Shown here: one piece after another, positions 19,601 through 30,202 of the stretch | Layout of the letters: each line of letters opens with the position of its first letter | How positions within the stretch are numbered: position 1 is the stretch's first letter | NCBI RefSeq assembly: GCF_022549355.1 | Contig: NZ_JAKZGL010000002.1 | Location: forward strand, 269,599 to 333,598 | Direction: 5' to 3' | DNA: 64,000 nucleotides | Origin: Acinetobacter sp. NIPH 2699 | GTDB taxonomy: Bacteria; Pseudomonadota; Gammaproteobacteria; Pseudomonadales; Moraxellaceae | The notes under the pieces: model-generated | Seen by the model: only the letters and a program-made list of their open reading frames with translations | Databases searched by the model: none | Told to the model about the DNA's origin: nothing | Translations under genes and position numbers: made by a program

Positions 19601-20719
19601 TTAGGCGTTCTTGTATTCAACTAAAATACGCAGCATACGACGTAATGGTTCTGCCGCACCCCAAAGCAATTGATCACCGACCGTGAATGCACCTAAATAC
19701 TCTTTACCCATATTGAGCTTACGTAGACGACCAACAGGAACAGTTAAAGTACCTGTGACTGCAACAGGGGTAAGATCTGTCATAGATGCTTCACGTGTAT
19801 TCGGAACGACTTTTGCCCATTGGCTAGAGTTGCGAATCATGTCTTCGATCTCATCCAATGGCACATCTTTTTTCAATTTCAAGGTGATGGCTTGTGAATG
19901 GCAACGCATTGCACCAATACGAACACAGTGACCATCAATCGGAACGATTTGCTGATTACCTAAAATCTTGTTGGTTTCAACCTGACCTTTCCATTCTTCT
20001 TTGGATTGACCGCTTTCGAGTTGTTTGTCGATATACGGAATCAATGAACCAGCCAATGGCACGCCAAAGTTTGCTTTCGGGAAGCCTTCGCCACGTTGCA
20101 AATCAGCAATTTGACGGTCAATATCAAGAATCGCAGATTTTGGGTCATCCAGTAAGTCTTTTGTATTGTTATACAAATAGCCCATACCTGTGATGAGTTC
20201 ACGCATATTTTGCGCACCCGCACCTGAAGCTGCTTGATAAGTCATTGAGGTTGCCCATTCCACCAAGTTGTTTTGGAAAAGCGAACCTAAGCCCATCAAC
20301 ATCAAAGAAACGGTACAATTGCCACCAACGAAAGTTTTAGTACCGTTGACTAAACCATCTTTGATCACATTTAAATTGACAGGATCAAGTACAATGATGG
20401 CATCATCAGCCATACGCAACGTTGATGCCGCATCAATCCAATAACCGTCCCAACCCTCTGCTTTAAGTTTTGGAAAAACTTCAGAGGTGTAGTCACCACC
20501 TTGACAGGTTAAAATGACATCCATTTGCTTCAGACTGTTAATGTCTGTTGCATCCATAAGTGCTGGGGCAGTCTTACCACCAAATGAAGGAGCTTCGCCA
20601 CCTGCATTACTGGTAGAAAAATAGAATGGCTCAATATGAGCAAAATCATTCTCTTCAACCATACGTTGCATAAGGACAGAACCAACCATCCCACGCCAAC
20701 CGACCAGACCTACTTTCAT
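19601..20719 (-). CDS. asd: Aspartate-semialdehyde dehydrogenase
   Basis: 372 residues. It reduces aspartyl phosphate with NADPH to aspartate semialdehyde, the branch point to lysine, diaminopimelate, threonine and methionine. The NADP-binding start [17 protein letters not shown] and the catalytic Cys in [16 protein letters not shown] are typical of the gammaproteobacterial (E. coli-like, 367 residues) type, as are [17 protein letters not shown] residues for substrate binding. It is followed by a terminator, so it is probably monocistronic although next to fimV as in Pseudomonas. Confidence 0.97.
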   Translation of the reverse strand: MKVGLVGWRGMVGSVLMQRMVEENDFAHIEPFYFSTSNAGGEAPSFGGKTAPALMDATDINSLKQMDVILTCQGGDYTSEVFPKLKAEGWDGYWIDAASTLRMADDAIIVLDPVNLNVIKDGLVNGTKTFVGGNCTVSLMLMGLGSLFQNNLVEWATSMTYQAASGAGAQNMRELITGMGYLYNNTKDLLDDPKSAILDIDRQIADLQRGEGFPKANFGVPLAGSLIPYIDKQLESGQSKEEWKGQVETNKILGNQQIVPIDGHCVRIGAMRCHSQAITLKLKKDVPLDEIEDMIRNSSQWAKVVPNTREASMTDLTPVAVTGTLTVPVGRLRKLNMGKEYLGAFTVGDQLLWGAAEPLRRMLRILVEYKNA

Positions 20720-20899
20720 GTCATTTTGCCTCGGTATGTAAAAACTTTAAGGGGCTTGAGTGTATCAAAAGTGAACGCAACTGCAAGTGTTACATGAATA
20801 AAACAGTTGATTTATTGTGTGGAATTATTTGTTTGTGTTAGATGGAAAATTGATAAAGCCGTAACGTTATTGAAAATTCACGAAATCTCCAAGAGTAAA

Positions 20900-22042
20900 A
20901 TGAACATGATATGGATTGAGATTTGCGCAGTATTGGTGATTTGGTTAAGTGTATGGTCCTTAATCCCCCGTGATGAATGGTGGTTTAGAGGGGCAGACTT
21001 TCCTCGATTACAGATTTTAGCGATTGGAATGGTTGCTTTGGTTGGTTTGCTTTTTATACCAGCCGAATGGACATTGCGAAGAGAAATATTACTTTTGGGT
21101 GTGATCGCAGCCGTTGCATATCAACTAAAAATGATATTGCCTTATACACCTTTATGGAAAAAACAAGTTCAAAAAGTGGAGGAGGCACAATTTAATCCTG
21201 AACAACAAATTTCATTACTGGTTGCGAATGTTTTAACCCCAAATGATAAATACCATTTATTACTGCAACAGATTAAAAACTTAAGCCCTGATATTGTGCT
21301 GACACTTGAGTCAGATTCAGTATGGCAACAAGCGTTGAGTCAGATCGAACAGGATTATCCTTATCGAGTTCCTGTACCGCTGGATAATCTCTACGGTATG
21401 CATCTATATAGTCGGTTGCCGTTAAATAATACCGAAGTAAAATTTATTTTAAGTGATGAAATTCCATCGATTCATACCGCTTTAACCTTGCCGTCTGGTT
21501 TGCAGGTTCAGTTATATTGTTTGCATCCGAAACCTCCAAGTCCAACAGAGGCGAAAGATTCAACCTTAAGAGATGCAGAGCTACTTATCGTTGGGGATCA
21601 AATCAAAGACCTTGACCAAAGTTGTATCGTGATAGGCGATTTAAATGATGTCGCATGGTCTCGAACAACACGTTTGTTCCAACGGATTAGCGGTTTACTT
21701 GATCCACGGGTCGGACGTTATTTTATGAATACTTTTCATGCGGACTATCCTTTATTGCGTTGGTCACTTGACCATATCTTCCATAGTACTGATTTTGGTT
21801 TGGTTAAGATGAAAAGGTTGCCTCATATTGGTTCAGATCATTTTCCAATTTATGTAGTCTTACAAACAGGACGTATTTTTGAGCAACAGCAACAAGCGTT
21901 GGAACAGACAGCTGAGGATGAACAAGATGCTCAAGAGGCAATTCAAGATGGTATAGAAAAGGCTGAAAAAGAAGAAAAAATAGTGGTCGATGCCTTAGCC
22001 CAACCGCATAAGCGAGCAATGGAAAGTGAAAATAGACAATGA
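20900..22042 (+). CDS. Membrane-anchored endonuclease/exonuclease/phosphatase (EEP) family protein
   Basis: 380 residues from the ATG at 20900 (another ATG lies six bases later). Three transmembrane helices cover about residues 4-80, with the sequence LIPRDEWWFRGADFPRLQIL in the first loop. An EEP domain follows: LLVANVLTPN, IVLTLESD, IVIGDLNDVAWS and the C-terminal GSDHFPIYV catalytic His. The last 50 residues are an acidic, Gln/Glu-rich coiled coil. EEP proteins cleave phosphodiester bonds in DNA, RNA or lipids; similar membrane-bound members have unknown substrates. The catalytic domain is probably periplasmic given an odd number of helices, but this is an inference. Confidence 0.88.
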   Translation: MNMIWIEICAVLVIWLSVWSLIPRDEWWFRGADFPRLQILAIGMVALVGLLFIPAEWTLRREILLLGVIAAVAYQLKMILPYTPLWKKQVQKVEEAQFNPEQQISLLVANVLTPNDKYHLLLQQIKNLSPDIVLTLESDSVWQQALSQIEQDYPYRVPVPLDNLYGMHLYSRLPLNNTEVKFILSDEIPSIHTALTLPSGLQVQLYCLHPKPPSPTEAKDSTLRDAELLIVGDQIKDLDQSCIVIGDLNDVAWSRTTRLFQRISGLLDPRVGRYFMNTFHADYPLLRWSLDHIFHSTDFGLVKMKRLPHIGSDHFPIYVVLQTGRIFEQQQQALEQTAEDEQDAQEAIQDGIEKAEKEEKIVVDALAQPHKRAMESENRQ

Positions 22043-22140
22043 GTATTGTAAGCATTATCGTACAGTGATTTAGGTCTGTGGCGAATAGTCCTACAAGATT
22101 AAAAGGTTTATTCTAAATACATCAGCACAAGGATGCAGGA

Positions 22141-22221
22141 ATGGATTTTCCGCTTAAGGATAGCAACGCTGAGATGGAAAAAGTCATCATGGATATGATG
22201 CATGCGATGGAAGCAAGATAA
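22141..22221 (+). CDS. Possible 26-residue small protein
   Basis: ATG at 22141 follows AAGGATGCAGGA, a fair ribosome binding site, and the frame runs 26 codons to TAA (MDFPLKDSNAEMEKVIMDMM is the start). It is rich in Met and acidic residues and could form one amphipathic helix. A strong terminator follows 32 bases later, so transcription from the EEP gene would include it. It may equally be a remnant or chance frame; no family is recognised. Confidence 0.35.
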   Translation: MDFPLKDSNAEMEKVIMDMMHAMEAR

Positions 22222-22253
22222 TAACAAATAACGTGAAAGCACAACCTCATTTG

Positions 22254-22293
22254 CCCGAGTTTTGCAGGATGCAGAACTCGGGTTTTAATTTTT
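22254..22293 (+). terminator. Terminator after the EEP gene and the small reading frame
   Basis: CCCGAGTTtTGCA and TGCAgAACTCGGG pair around GGA, followed by TTTTAATTTTT. It abuts the end of the convergent acyltransferase gene. Confidence 0.85.
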
Positions 22294-23227
22294 AATAAAT
22301 ATTCTCATATCCTTCAGCGCGCGTTTTAAAACGACGATGGAACCACATCCATTGTGTGGGTGCAATTCTGAGTTGTGCTTCAATAATTTTATTCACGCGA
22401 ATCGCATCGACAACTTCATCCTCACTTGGCATATTTTCAACAACAGGTTCAATCAGCACTTTATATTTGGGGTTGCGTATATCACCATAGCGATAAAAAT
22501 ATAATGGAATTGCCACCGCTTTAGCAATTTTTAATAAACGGCGATGTGCAGTGACCGTTGCTGCTGCTACGCCAAAGAAAGGCGCCATGACACCTTGTTT
22601 TAAACCAAAATCTTGGTCTGGGCTATACCAAATCGCACCACCATCTTTGAGTCTACGAATCAGTCCACGCATATCATCGTGATCAATTTGATGTTTATAA
22701 ATCGTATCTCGGCAGCGATAAATAAACATATCTAGCATGGGGTTATCTTGTGGGCGGTAAACCACATCGGGTTCAAAATACTGCGAACAAAGGTAGCCTC
22801 CTGCATCGAGTAGGGTACTATGTGTTCCAAGCAATAGCACGCCATGACCTTGTGCTTGAGCATTTTGAAGATGTTCCAAACCTTCAATATGGTGGCGATT
22901 CTTAAACCATTTTGGGCTATACCACGCATTTAATGTTTCAAAAACACCCACCATCATATCGGTAAAGACTTGTTTGGCTTGGGCTTCCACTTCTGTGGGT
23001 GACCATTCAGGAAAACACACTTCCAGATTCCGTAACGTGGTTTTACGGCGTGATTGGAATAAGCACCAACATACCTGCGCCAAACCGTGTGCTAAGCGCC
23101 ATTGAATTGCCCATGGGAGGATTGCCAATAACATCAGAAAGAAAATGGCAATCCAATTCTTCCAGTATTTAGGCAATAAAAATTCCCATTGAAATTTGCC
23201 AGAGGGATAAGATTGCTTTTGACTCAT
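22292..23227 (-). CDS. Lipid A biosynthesis acyltransferase (LpxL/LpxM family)
   Basis: 311 residues. The HX4D/E catalytic motif is His136-Asp141 in LGTHSTLLDAGG, and the C-terminal WMWFHRRFKTRAEGYENIY is the family end. One N-terminal membrane helix (about 24-45) anchors it to the inner membrane, where it adds a secondary acyl chain to the lipid A precursor. The sequence does not tell LpxL from LpxM; the paralogue is not in this window. It is a single gene on the reverse strand. Confidence 0.9.
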   Translation of the reverse strand: MSQKQSYPSGKFQWEFLLPKYWKNWIAIFFLMLLAILPWAIQWRLAHGLAQVCWCLFQSRRKTTLRNLEVCFPEWSPTEVEAQAKQVFTDMMVGVFETLNAWYSPKWFKNRHHIEGLEHLQNAQAQGHGVLLLGTHSTLLDAGGYLCSQYFEPDVVYRPQDNPMLDMFIYRCRDTIYKHQIDHDDMRGLIRRLKDGGAIWYSPDQDFGLKQGVMAPFFGVAAATVTAHRRLLKIAKAVAIPLYFYRYGDIRNPKYKVLIEPVVENMPSEDEVVDAIRVNKIIEAQLRIAPTQWMWFHRRFKTRAEGYENIY

Positions 23228-23364
23228 AAAACTTAGATATGTGAATAAGTTGAATTTTTTAAAAGTGTACCATGAAGTGGGTTTTTAATTCACTGGTGTA
23301 ACTGCATAATCAATCTATTCTATTGTAGAGTGTGTATTTAAAAGCAAATTACAAAGGAAAAATT

Positions 23365-23886
23365 TTGAAAAAAATAACAATTGAACAAGGTGATATTACT
23401 CAAATTAGCGTTGATGCGATTGTCAACGCAGCAAATACCTCACTTTTAGGTGGTGGAGGTGTGGATGGCGCAATTCATCGAAAAGGTGGTGCTGGAATTT
23501 TAGCAGAATGTCAAAAGATTCGTGCGAAGCAAGGTGGTTGTAGTGTAGGTGAAGCTGTTATTACAACCGCAGGAAATTTGCCCGCTCAATATGTTATTCA
23601 CACCGTCGGTCCAACGTGGGTTGATGGACAAAACAATGAAACTATATTATTAGAAAGTGCGTATAGAAATAGTTTTAAGTTAGCAGAAAGTTTGCAATTA
23701 AAAACACTTGCATTTCCAAATATTTCAACAGGTATTTATCGTTTCCCGAAACAACTCGCAGCTCAAATTGCATTAGAAACCATAAGTGATGAGTTGAATA
23801 AAGCGCATTTTGTTCAAGAAGTTATTTTTGTATGTTTTGATGAAGAAAATTTTAGTATTTATAATTTGTATATAAGTGAGTTTTAG
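23365..23886 (+). CDS. Macrodomain protein, O-acetyl-ADP-ribose deacetylase-like
   Basis: 173 residues starting at TTG (23365), which has AAAGGAAA six bases upstream; a longer ATG frame from 23332 adds 11 residues with no family match. The macrodomain hallmarks are clear: [20 protein letters not shown] then [10 protein letters not shown], the IHTVGPTW strand and the phosphate loop [12 protein letters not shown]. Such proteins hydrolyse O-acetyl-ADP-ribose or remove ADP-ribose from proteins or nucleic acids; the closest well-known type is YmdB. Its AT-rich codon choice differs somewhat from neighbours, and no toxin partner (DarT, or another ADP-ribosyltransferase) is adjacent. Confidence 0.92.
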   Translation: MKKITIEQGDITQISVDAIVNAANTSLLGGGGVDGAIHRKGGAGILAECQKIRAKQGGCSVGEAVITTAGNLPAQYVIHTVGPTWVDGQNNETILLESAYRNSFKLAESLQLKTLAFPNISTGIYRFPKQLAAQIALETISDELNKAHFVQEVIFVCFDEENFSIYNLYISEF

Positions 23887-23954
23887 GCCAAAGGAATTGT
23901 ATTTACTTCAATTGAGCGAGCATCTACCCTCAAAAGAATAGATGCTCAGTGGGC

Positions 23955-25853
23955 TTAATTGCCTTTCGACATATTTTCTAAGATATCCCAACGTTCTAAC
24001 TTTTCTAGCAGTAATTCTTCAATTTCTGCGAGACGTTGACTCGCTAATGTTGCGGCATTGGCATCATGAAGAAACCATGATCCATCGGCCAACTTTTCTG
24101 AAAGTTCAGTTTGCTCTGCTTCCAACTTCTCCATTTCAGCAGGAAGCTGTTCTAGCTCACGCTGATCTTTATAGCTGAGTTTGACTTTCTTCGGTGCAGT
24201 AGCAGCCTCCGCTTTGGCTTGTGCCTTCTTCACATCGCTTTTTTGATCAACCACAGTTTGATCAGGGCGCTGTTCTAAATAATCCTGATAACCACCCACA
24301 TATTCATCAATATTGCCTTTACCATCAAACACCCACGTTGAGGTCACGACATTGTCCATAAAGGCACGGTCATGTGAGATCAATAATAATGTGCCTTTAT
24401 AATCAGACAGCATTTCTTCAAGGAGTTCCAGTGTGACCATATCCAAGTCATTGGTTGGCTCATCCATCACAATTAAGTTTGATGGTTTTAGCAACAATTT
24501 TGCCAACAAGATACGGTTTCGTTCACCGCCAGACAGTGCTTTTACAGGGGTGCGGGCACGTTCTGGCGAGAATAAAAAGTCTTGTAGATAGCTATAGATA
24601 TGGCGACGATTGCCATTTACATCGACAAAATCAGAACCTTCTGAAACGTTGGCCATGACTGACTTTTCAAGATCTAAGGCATTGCGCAACTGGTCGAAAT
24701 AAGCAACTTCGAGTTGTGTGCCTGTTTTAACTGAACCACCATGCTCGATTGCGCCTAAAATCGCTTTGATGAGTGTGGTTTTACCGACACCGTTGTCACC
24801 GACCAAACCAATACGATCACCGCGCAAGACCAATGCAGAGAAATCTTTAATAATCGGTGCATTGTCGCCAAACGTGACACTGAGATGTTCAATATCAAAC
24901 ACCAACTTGCCAGAACGGTTTGCATCCTGAGTCGCCATGCTGACTTTGCCCTGTTGCGAGCGGCGTGCTTTAGATTGTTCGCGCAAGTCTTTTAATGCAC
25001 GAACACGTCCTTCATTACGGGTACGACGTGCTTTAATACCTTGACGAATCCAAGTTTCTTCTTCAGCTAACTTTTTGTCAAATAAAGCATTTTGTTTTTC
25101 CTCTGCTTCCATTTGCTGTGCTTTTAGCTCTAAATAGCGAGAATAATTTCCTTCATAGCTACGTAGAACACCACGGTCAAGCTCAACAATACGAGTTGCA
25201 ATGCTATCTACAAATGAGCGGTCATGTGAAATGAATAGCAGCGTGAGATTGTTTTGATCGAGTAAGAATTTCTCTAACCATTCAATACTTTCAACATCTA
25301 AATGGTTGGTTGGTTCGTCGAGCAACAGCACATCAGGTTGGGTTAATAGTGCACGCGCGAGTAACACACGACGTTTCCGACCACCTGATAAATCAGCTAA
25401 ATCAGCATGTGGGTCGAGTCCCATTTTACTGAGAATAGAGTTGACCTTATTTTCTAAAGCCCAACCATCAAGCTGATCTAGTTTGTGCTGTAACATGCCC
25501 ATATGATCACAGGCTTCCATATCACCCAGTACACAGGCATCGCTGGCTTCATGGTAGGCTTTAAGTACCGTTGCTGCTTCGCCAGCACCGTCAGCCACAA
25601 TATCAGCAACCTTGCCTGAATCCATGGGTACATCTTGGGCTAACATCGAAACAGTTAAACCATTTTGAATCGAAACTTCGCCGCTATCAGGCAATAAGCT
25701 TCCCTCAATCAGTTTAAGTAAAGTAGACTTGCCTTCACCATTACGACCGATTAAACAGACTCGCTCGCCACGTTCTAGGTTAAAGTGTGCGCCATCGAGT
25801 AGGGCAGGCCCACCAAATGCGAGGTGGACATCCCTTAAAGTAATATAGGCCAT
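23955..25853 (-). CDS. uup: ABC-F ATPase Uup
   Basis: 632 residues with two ABC ATPase domains and no membrane segment. Walker A motifs are GRNGEGKST and GDNGVGKTT; signature motifs LSGGRKRRVLLARAL and LSGGERNRILLAKLL; Walker B motifs LLLDEPTNHLD and IVMDEPTNDLD. The C-terminal coiled coil (about 560-630), after a Lys/Ala-rich linker, is the Uup-type DNA-binding tail. ABC-F proteins act on the ribosome; Uup also suppresses precise transposon excision in E. coli. It is divergent from slyX with 32 bases between start codons. Confidence 0.94.
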   Translation of the reverse strand: MAYITLRDVHLAFGGPALLDGAHFNLERGERVCLIGRNGEGKSTLLKLIEGSLLPDSGEVSIQNGLTVSMLAQDVPMDSGKVADIVADGAGEAATVLKAYHEASDACVLGDMEACDHMGMLQHKLDQLDGWALENKVNSILSKMGLDPHADLADLSGGRKRRVLLARALLTQPDVLLLDEPTNHLDVESIEWLEKFLLDQNNLTLLFISHDRSFVDSIATRIVELDRGVLRSYEGNYSRYLELKAQQMEAEEKQNALFDKKLAEEETWIRQGIKARRTRNEGRVRALKDLREQSKARRSQQGKVSMATQDANRSGKLVFDIEHLSVTFGDNAPIIKDFSALVLRGDRIGLVGDNGVGKTTLIKAILGAIEHGGSVKTGTQLEVAYFDQLRNALDLEKSVMANVSEGSDFVDVNGNRRHIYSYLQDFLFSPERARTPVKALSGGERNRILLAKLLLKPSNLIVMDEPTNDLDMVTLELLEEMLSDYKGTLLLISHDRAFMDNVVTSTWVFDGKGNIDEYVGGYQDYLEQRPDQTVVDQKSDVKKAQAKAEAATAPKKVKLSYKDQRELEQLPAEMEKLEAEQTELSEKLADGSWFLHDANAATLASQRLAEIEELLLEKLERWDILENMSKGN

Positions 25854-25885
25854 AATGTTTCCTAAAAGCTCAGATGAGGTCTGAA

Positions 25886-26131
25886 ATGACTAAACAACAA
25901 AATTTTGATGATCAAGCGTCATTGTCCGCACCCATTGAAGATTTGCAAGTCCGAATTGCATTTTTAGACGATTTAGTTGAACAACTGAACCAACAACTGG
26001 CGATTCAGACGCAAGAAATTGCAGATTTAAAAAAACAAATGCAATTCTTATATCGTCGCATAGAAGCATCGGATTTGTCAGAAGGAATTGCAGCTTTTGA
26101 TCCAATGAGTGATAAACCACCGCATTATTGA
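25886..26131 (+). CDS. slyX: SlyX-like protein
   Basis: 81 residues from the ATG at 25886, preceded by GAGGT. It is a short coiled-coil protein (IEDLQVRIAFLDDLVEQLNQ and on) ending in KPPHY, the typical SlyX C-terminus. The function of SlyX is unknown even in E. coli. It is divergent from uup. Confidence 0.85.
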   Translation: MTKQQNFDDQASLSAPIEDLQVRIAFLDDLVEQLNQQLAIQTQEIADLKKQMQFLYRRIEASDLSEGIAAFDPMSDKPPHY

Positions 26132-26230
26132 TGGATTCAAAAAAGTATCCTGAATACATAATGTAAGGAAAACTTGCCTTTTAACTTAAACTTATGTAAC
26201 GCTAATAAAAGAACGTTTTGAGCGACCTGA

Positions 26231-26680
26231 ATGAGTAATGTTGGAATTTGGATAACAGTTGCGATTGTACTGTTTGTACTTGGCTCGATTTTTGGCTTGC
26301 GCGTCAGCCCACGAGAGAAAGCATTGGGGATGATGCGTGACCAAGCGCGAAAAATGGGATTGCATCCACGTGTTATCGTTGCGCCAGAGTGGACCAAGAT
26401 TCCAATGGCCACTGAAAACCGTGCCAGTATGGTGACTTATTATAGTGTGCTGATTCCAGATGCTCGTTTAGCATTGATGAGAGCAAGAGTGGTCGATGGA
26501 AAACTTCAAGTCGTGCAAGGTGAGCAGAAATTTAATGACTTAGCTATTGCATTAAAAGGAGTTTATGCTATTGATATGCAGGCGAACTGTGTCGGCATAT
26601 ACTGGGATGAAGAAGTTGATCTCAGAGCCACACAACTTGAAGATATGAAAGCTTATTTATACGAATTAGCTCAGCGCTAA
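26231..26680 (+). CDS. Conserved single-pass membrane protein upstream of topA
   Basis: 149 residues. One N-terminal transmembrane helix (MSNVGIWITVAIVLFVLGSI) followed by SPREKALGMMRDQARKMGLH and a soluble domain of about 100 residues with VTYYSVLIPDARLAL and a C-terminal helix. I do not recognise a named domain. It ends 33 bases before topA on the same strand, so the two may be co-transcribed. The soluble domain is probably cytoplasmic by the positive-inside rule. Confidence 0.75.
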   Translation: MSNVGIWITVAIVLFVLGSIFGLRVSPREKALGMMRDQARKMGLHPRVIVAPEWTKIPMATENRASMVTYYSVLIPDARLALMRARVVDGKLQVVQGEQKFNDLAIALKGVYAIDMQANCVGIYWDEEVDLRATQLEDMKAYLYELAQR

Positions 26681-26713
26681 TTATTTGATTCATCAAAGGA
26701 AAAACGGTTCATT

Positions 26714-29353
26714 ATGGCGAATACTCCGCGCTCTGCTGCAAAAAGCACAGCAGCTTCAACCTCTGCTGCAACTAAACGTGCCTTAGTGATTGTGGAGTCG
26801 CCTGCAAAAGCGAAAACCATTAATAAATATTTAGGTTCACAATTTATAGTGAAATCATCAGTAGGTCATGTCCGTGATTTACCGACTGGTGGAGGAAGCA
26901 AGGCAACAGAAAAGAAGCCTGTTACCCGCGTTAAACTCACCGATGAACAAAAGGCTGAGAAAGCACAATCAGCACTGATTAATCGTATGGGCGTCGACCC
27001 AGAACATGATTGGGTTGCACACTATGAGGTGTTGCCAGGTAAAGAAAATGTCGTTGCTGAGCTAAAGAAACTCGCCAAAGATGCTGATGCGATCTATCTC
27101 GCAACGGATTTGGATAGAGAAGGGGAAGCGATTGCTTGGCATCTAAGAGAAGTGATTGGTGGGGATGATAGCCGTTACCATCGTGTGGTCTTTAATGAGA
27201 TTACCAAAAATGCCATTCAAGAAGCATTTAAACAGCCGACCCGTTTAGATTTAAATCGCGTCAATGCACAACAAGCACGTCGTTTTCTCGACCGTGTGGT
27301 TGGTTTTATGGTTTCTCCGTTGTTATGGGAGAAAATTGCACGTGGTTTATCGGCAGGACGTGTTCAGTCGGTTGCGGTTAAGTTAGTCGTAGAGCGTGAA
27401 CGTGAAATCCGCGCATTTATTCCTGAAGAATATTGGCAAGTTTTTGCAGATACTGTTTCTCAGAAAGATGACATTCGCTTAGAAGCGGTGAGACAAGCAG
27501 GTAAAACCCTTAAGCTTAAAAATAAAGCTGAAACTGATGCTTTGCTCAGTGTCCTAAAAGATGCTGAATATAAGGTTGCCAATCGTGAAGATAAACCAAC
27601 GAAGGTTAATCCAAGCGCACCGTATATCACTTCAACTTTACAGCAAGCAGCCAGTACGCGTTTGGGTTTCTCCGTCAAAAAAACCATGATGTTGGCGCAA
27701 CGTTTGTATGAAGGTGGTTTTATCACCTATATGCGTACTGACTCAACTTTTTTGAGTGATGATGCGGTCAATATGGTACGTAACCATATTCAGCAAACTT
27801 TTGGTGAGCGATATGTGCCTGCAAAGCCAAATCGCTATGGCAATAAAGCGGGTGCGCAAGAAGCCCATGAAGCGATTCGTCCATCGGATGTTGTATTAAC
27901 TGGCGATAAACTTGCTGGGGTAGAGCGTGACGCGCAACGTTTATATGATTTGATTTGGCGTCAATTTGTTGCATGCCAAATGACACCAGCAGAATATTTA
28001 TCTTCAACCTTAACTGTTGAAGCGGCAAATGTAGAGCTTAAAGCCAAAGGTCGTACCTTGGTTTTTGATGGTTTTACCAAAGTTCGTGGTGCCAATAAAT
28101 CTGATGATGATGTGCTACTGCCTGCGGTGAAAGTCGGTGAAGTACTGAAATTAGAACAGCTTGATCCAAGCCAGCATTTTACTAAGCCACCAGCGCGTTT
28201 TACAGAAGCATCATTGGTTAAAGAATTAGAAAAACGTGGAATTGGTCGTCCATCGACTTATGCTGCAATTATCTCAACCATTCAAGACCGTGGTTATGTC
28301 AAACTTGAAAATCGTCGTCTCTTTGCAGAGAAAATGGGGGAGATCGTTACTGATCGCCTAGATGAAAGCTTTAATAACTTAATGAATTATGCCTTTACTG
28401 CCGATTTAGAAGGGCAACTTGATAAAGTGGCAATGGGAGAGCGGAACTGGAAAGAGCTACTGGATGCATTCTATGGCGATTTCAAAAAACGTCTGACCAA
28501 TGCACAAGGTGAAAGCGGCATGCGCCGTAATCAGCCTGTCGAAGTGGCTGACGTACAGTGTCCTGAATGCTCTCGTCCGATGCAGGTTCGTACAGGAACA
28601 ACAGGAGTATTCTTAGGCTGTTCAGGCTATAACTTGCCGCCAAAAGAACGCTGTAAAGGGACACTGAACCTTACCCCAGTTGAGTCTTTAGCTGTGCTGT
28701 CGGATGATGATGGCGCTGAAACAGCAGACTTGATGTCAAAACATCGTTGTCCTAAATGTGGCACTGCCATGGACAGTTATGTGATTGATGGTGGCCGTAA
28801 ACTGCATGTTTGTGGTAACAACCCAGACTGTGATGGTTATGAGCTTGAGGAAGGTCAGTTCAAGATCAAGGGTTATGATGGTCCAACCATTCCATGTGAC
28901 AAGTGTGATGGCGAGATGCAGCTTAAAACAGGCCGTTTTGGCCCATATTTTGCCTGTTCAAGCTGTGATAATACACGTAAGGTGTTAAAGAGTGGTCAGC
29001 CTGCGCCACCTCGTGTTGATCCGATTAAGATGGAACATTTACGTTCAACCAAGCATGATGATTTCTTTGTATTGCGTGATGGGGCAGCAGGTTTATTCTT
29101 AGCCGCCAGTAAATTCCCGAAAATTCGTGAAACGCGTGCACCAAAAGTGGCTGAGTTACGTAGCGTGGCTGAGCAACTGGATGAGAAATATCAATTCTTG
29201 CTGCAAGCGCCTGATGTCGATCCAGAAGGGAATCCAACTGTGGTGAAGTTTAGCCGTAAGAATCAAGTGCAATACGTTGGTTCAGAAACCTCAGAAGGTA
29301 AACAGACCAAGTGGAGTCTGGTTTTCCAAAATGGAAAATGGGTTGAAGCTTAA
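26714..29353 (+). CDS. topA: DNA topoisomerase I
   Basis: 879 residues. The TOPRIM domain ([17 protein letters not shown] and [17 protein letters not shown] with the metal-binding acidic residues) is followed by the cleavage domain with the active-site Tyr in [11 protein letters not shown], and a C-terminal part with repeated four-Cys zinc ribbons ([25 protein letters not shown]). It relaxes negative supercoils during transcription. The length is close to E. coli TopA (865). The Ala/Ser/Lys-rich N-terminal 20 residues are a non-conserved extension. Confidence 0.97.
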   Translation: MANTPRSAAKSTAASTSAATKRALVIVESPAKAKTINKYLGSQFIVKSSVGHVRDLPTGGGSKATEKKPVTRVKLTDEQKAEKAQSALINRMGVDPEHDWVAHYEVLPGKENVVAELKKLAKDADAIYLATDLDREGEAIAWHLREVIGGDDSRYHRVVFNEITKNAIQEAFKQPTRLDLNRVNAQQARRFLDRVVGFMVSPLLWEKIARGLSAGRVQSVAVKLVVEREREIRAFIPEEYWQVFADTVSQKDDIRLEAVRQAGKTLKLKNKAETDALLSVLKDAEYKVANREDKPTKVNPSAPYITSTLQQAASTRLGFSVKKTMMLAQRLYEGGFITYMRTDSTFLSDDAVNMVRNHIQQTFGERYVPAKPNRYGNKAGAQEAHEAIRPSDVVLTGDKLAGVERDAQRLYDLIWRQFVACQMTPAEYLSSTLTVEAANVELKAKGRTLVFDGFTKVRGANKSDDDVLLPAVKVGEVLKLEQLDPSQHFTKPPARFTEASLVKELEKRGIGRPSTYAAIISTIQDRGYVKLENRRLFAEKMGEIVTDRLDESFNNLMNYAFTADLEGQLDKVAMGERNWKELLDAFYGDFKKRLTNAQGESGMRRNQPVEVADVQCPECSRPMQVRTGTTGVFLGCSGYNLPPKERCKGTLNLTPVESLAVLSDDDGAETADLMSKHRCPKCGTAMDSYVIDGGRKLHVCGNNPDCDGYELEEGQFKIKGYDGPTIPCDKCDGEMQLKTGRFGPYFACSSCDNTRKVLKSGQPAPPRVDPIKMEHLRSTKHDDFFVLRDGAAGLFLAASKFPKIRETRAPKVAELRSVAEQLDEKYQFLLQAPDVDPEGNPTVVKFSRKNQVQYVGSETSEGKQTKWSLVFQNGKWVEA

Positions 29354-29366
29354 TTGTTGATAAAAT

Positions 29367-29396
29367 AAAAATGCTAGCAATTCGCTAGCATTTTTT
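29367..29396 (+). terminator. Terminator after topA
   Basis: AATGCTAGC and GCTAGCATT pair around AATTC, followed by six T; it begins 14 bases after the topA stop. Confidence 0.85.
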
Positions 29397-29443
29397 ATAG
29401 CAAAAATAAAAACCTAGATAAGATTTGATTCAGGGGGAAATGC

Positions 29444-30202
29444 ATGTGGAAGAATATTCGAGTCGCTTGTTTACTCATGGTTTTATTGATTGTGGCAGTC
29501 AATGCTTATCGTGATCAGAACCAAGATTGGAATCAACCTATTATCATTCTTCTCCATCCGATTAATGCCGATGGTTTAGAAACAACTCAGCAATATATTC
29601 AGCGTTTAAAGTTAGATGATTTTGCTGATGTAAAACAATATTTAGAAAAGAACAGTCAGCAATATCGAGGGCAAAGCAGTTATTTTATGCTACAGATTGG
29701 GCGACAACTTCATCAAACACCCCCAACCATGCCAGAGCAGCAGAGTATTCTCAAAAATATATTGTGGAGTTTAAAGTTTCGTTTTTATGCATGGAAGCAA
29801 CAGCAATCTATAGATGGTTCGCCAAGTTTAACCTTGTATTTAAACTTTCATGATCCAAAGCAAAGCCGAGAATTAAAGCATTCCACTGCATTGGAACGAG
29901 GGCGGATTGGTTCGGTCAATTTATTTGCATCACTAAAACAAGCTGAACAAAATCAAGTGGTTTTGGTACATGAGCTATTGCATGGCTTTGGTGCCACTGA
30001 TAAATATTATTTAGATACCGGTGAACCGATTTTTCCGATTGGTTATGCACAAGCAGATCAGCAACCATTGTACCCACAAACCAAGGCAGAGATTATGGGA
30101 GGGCGTATTCCACTTTCAGAACATAAAAGTAAAATGCCAAATGACCTAGAGCAAACTGTCGTCAGTATGCTCACTGCAAAAGAAATTGGTTGGATCAAGT
30201 AA
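29444..30202 (+). CDS. Putative membrane-anchored zinc metalloprotease with metzincin-like motif
   Basis: 252 residues. An N-terminal signal anchor (residues 5-22) places the rest in the periplasm. Residues 172-190 include VLVHELLHGFGATDKYYL: His176-Glu177-x-x-His180-x-x-Gly183-x-x-Asp186, which fits the HExxHxxGxxD zinc-binding pattern of metzincins with Asp as third ligand (snapalysin type). A Met at 218 in KAEIMGGR sits where a Met-turn would be expected. No known family is recognised over the full length. Its own terminator-flanked position gives no functional context. Protease activity is inferred from the motif alone. Confidence 0.65.
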   Translation: MWKNIRVACLLMVLLIVAVNAYRDQNQDWNQPIIILLHPINADGLETTQQYIQRLKLDDFADVKQYLEKNSQQYRGQSSYFMLQIGRQLHQTPPTMPEQQSILKNILWSLKFRFYAWKQQQSIDGSPSLTLYLNFHDPKQSRELKHSTALERGRIGSVNLFASLKQAEQNQVVLVHELLHGFGATDKYYLDTGEPIFPIGYAQADQQPLYPQTKAEIMGGRIPLSEHKSKMPNDLEQTVVSMLTAKEIGWIK

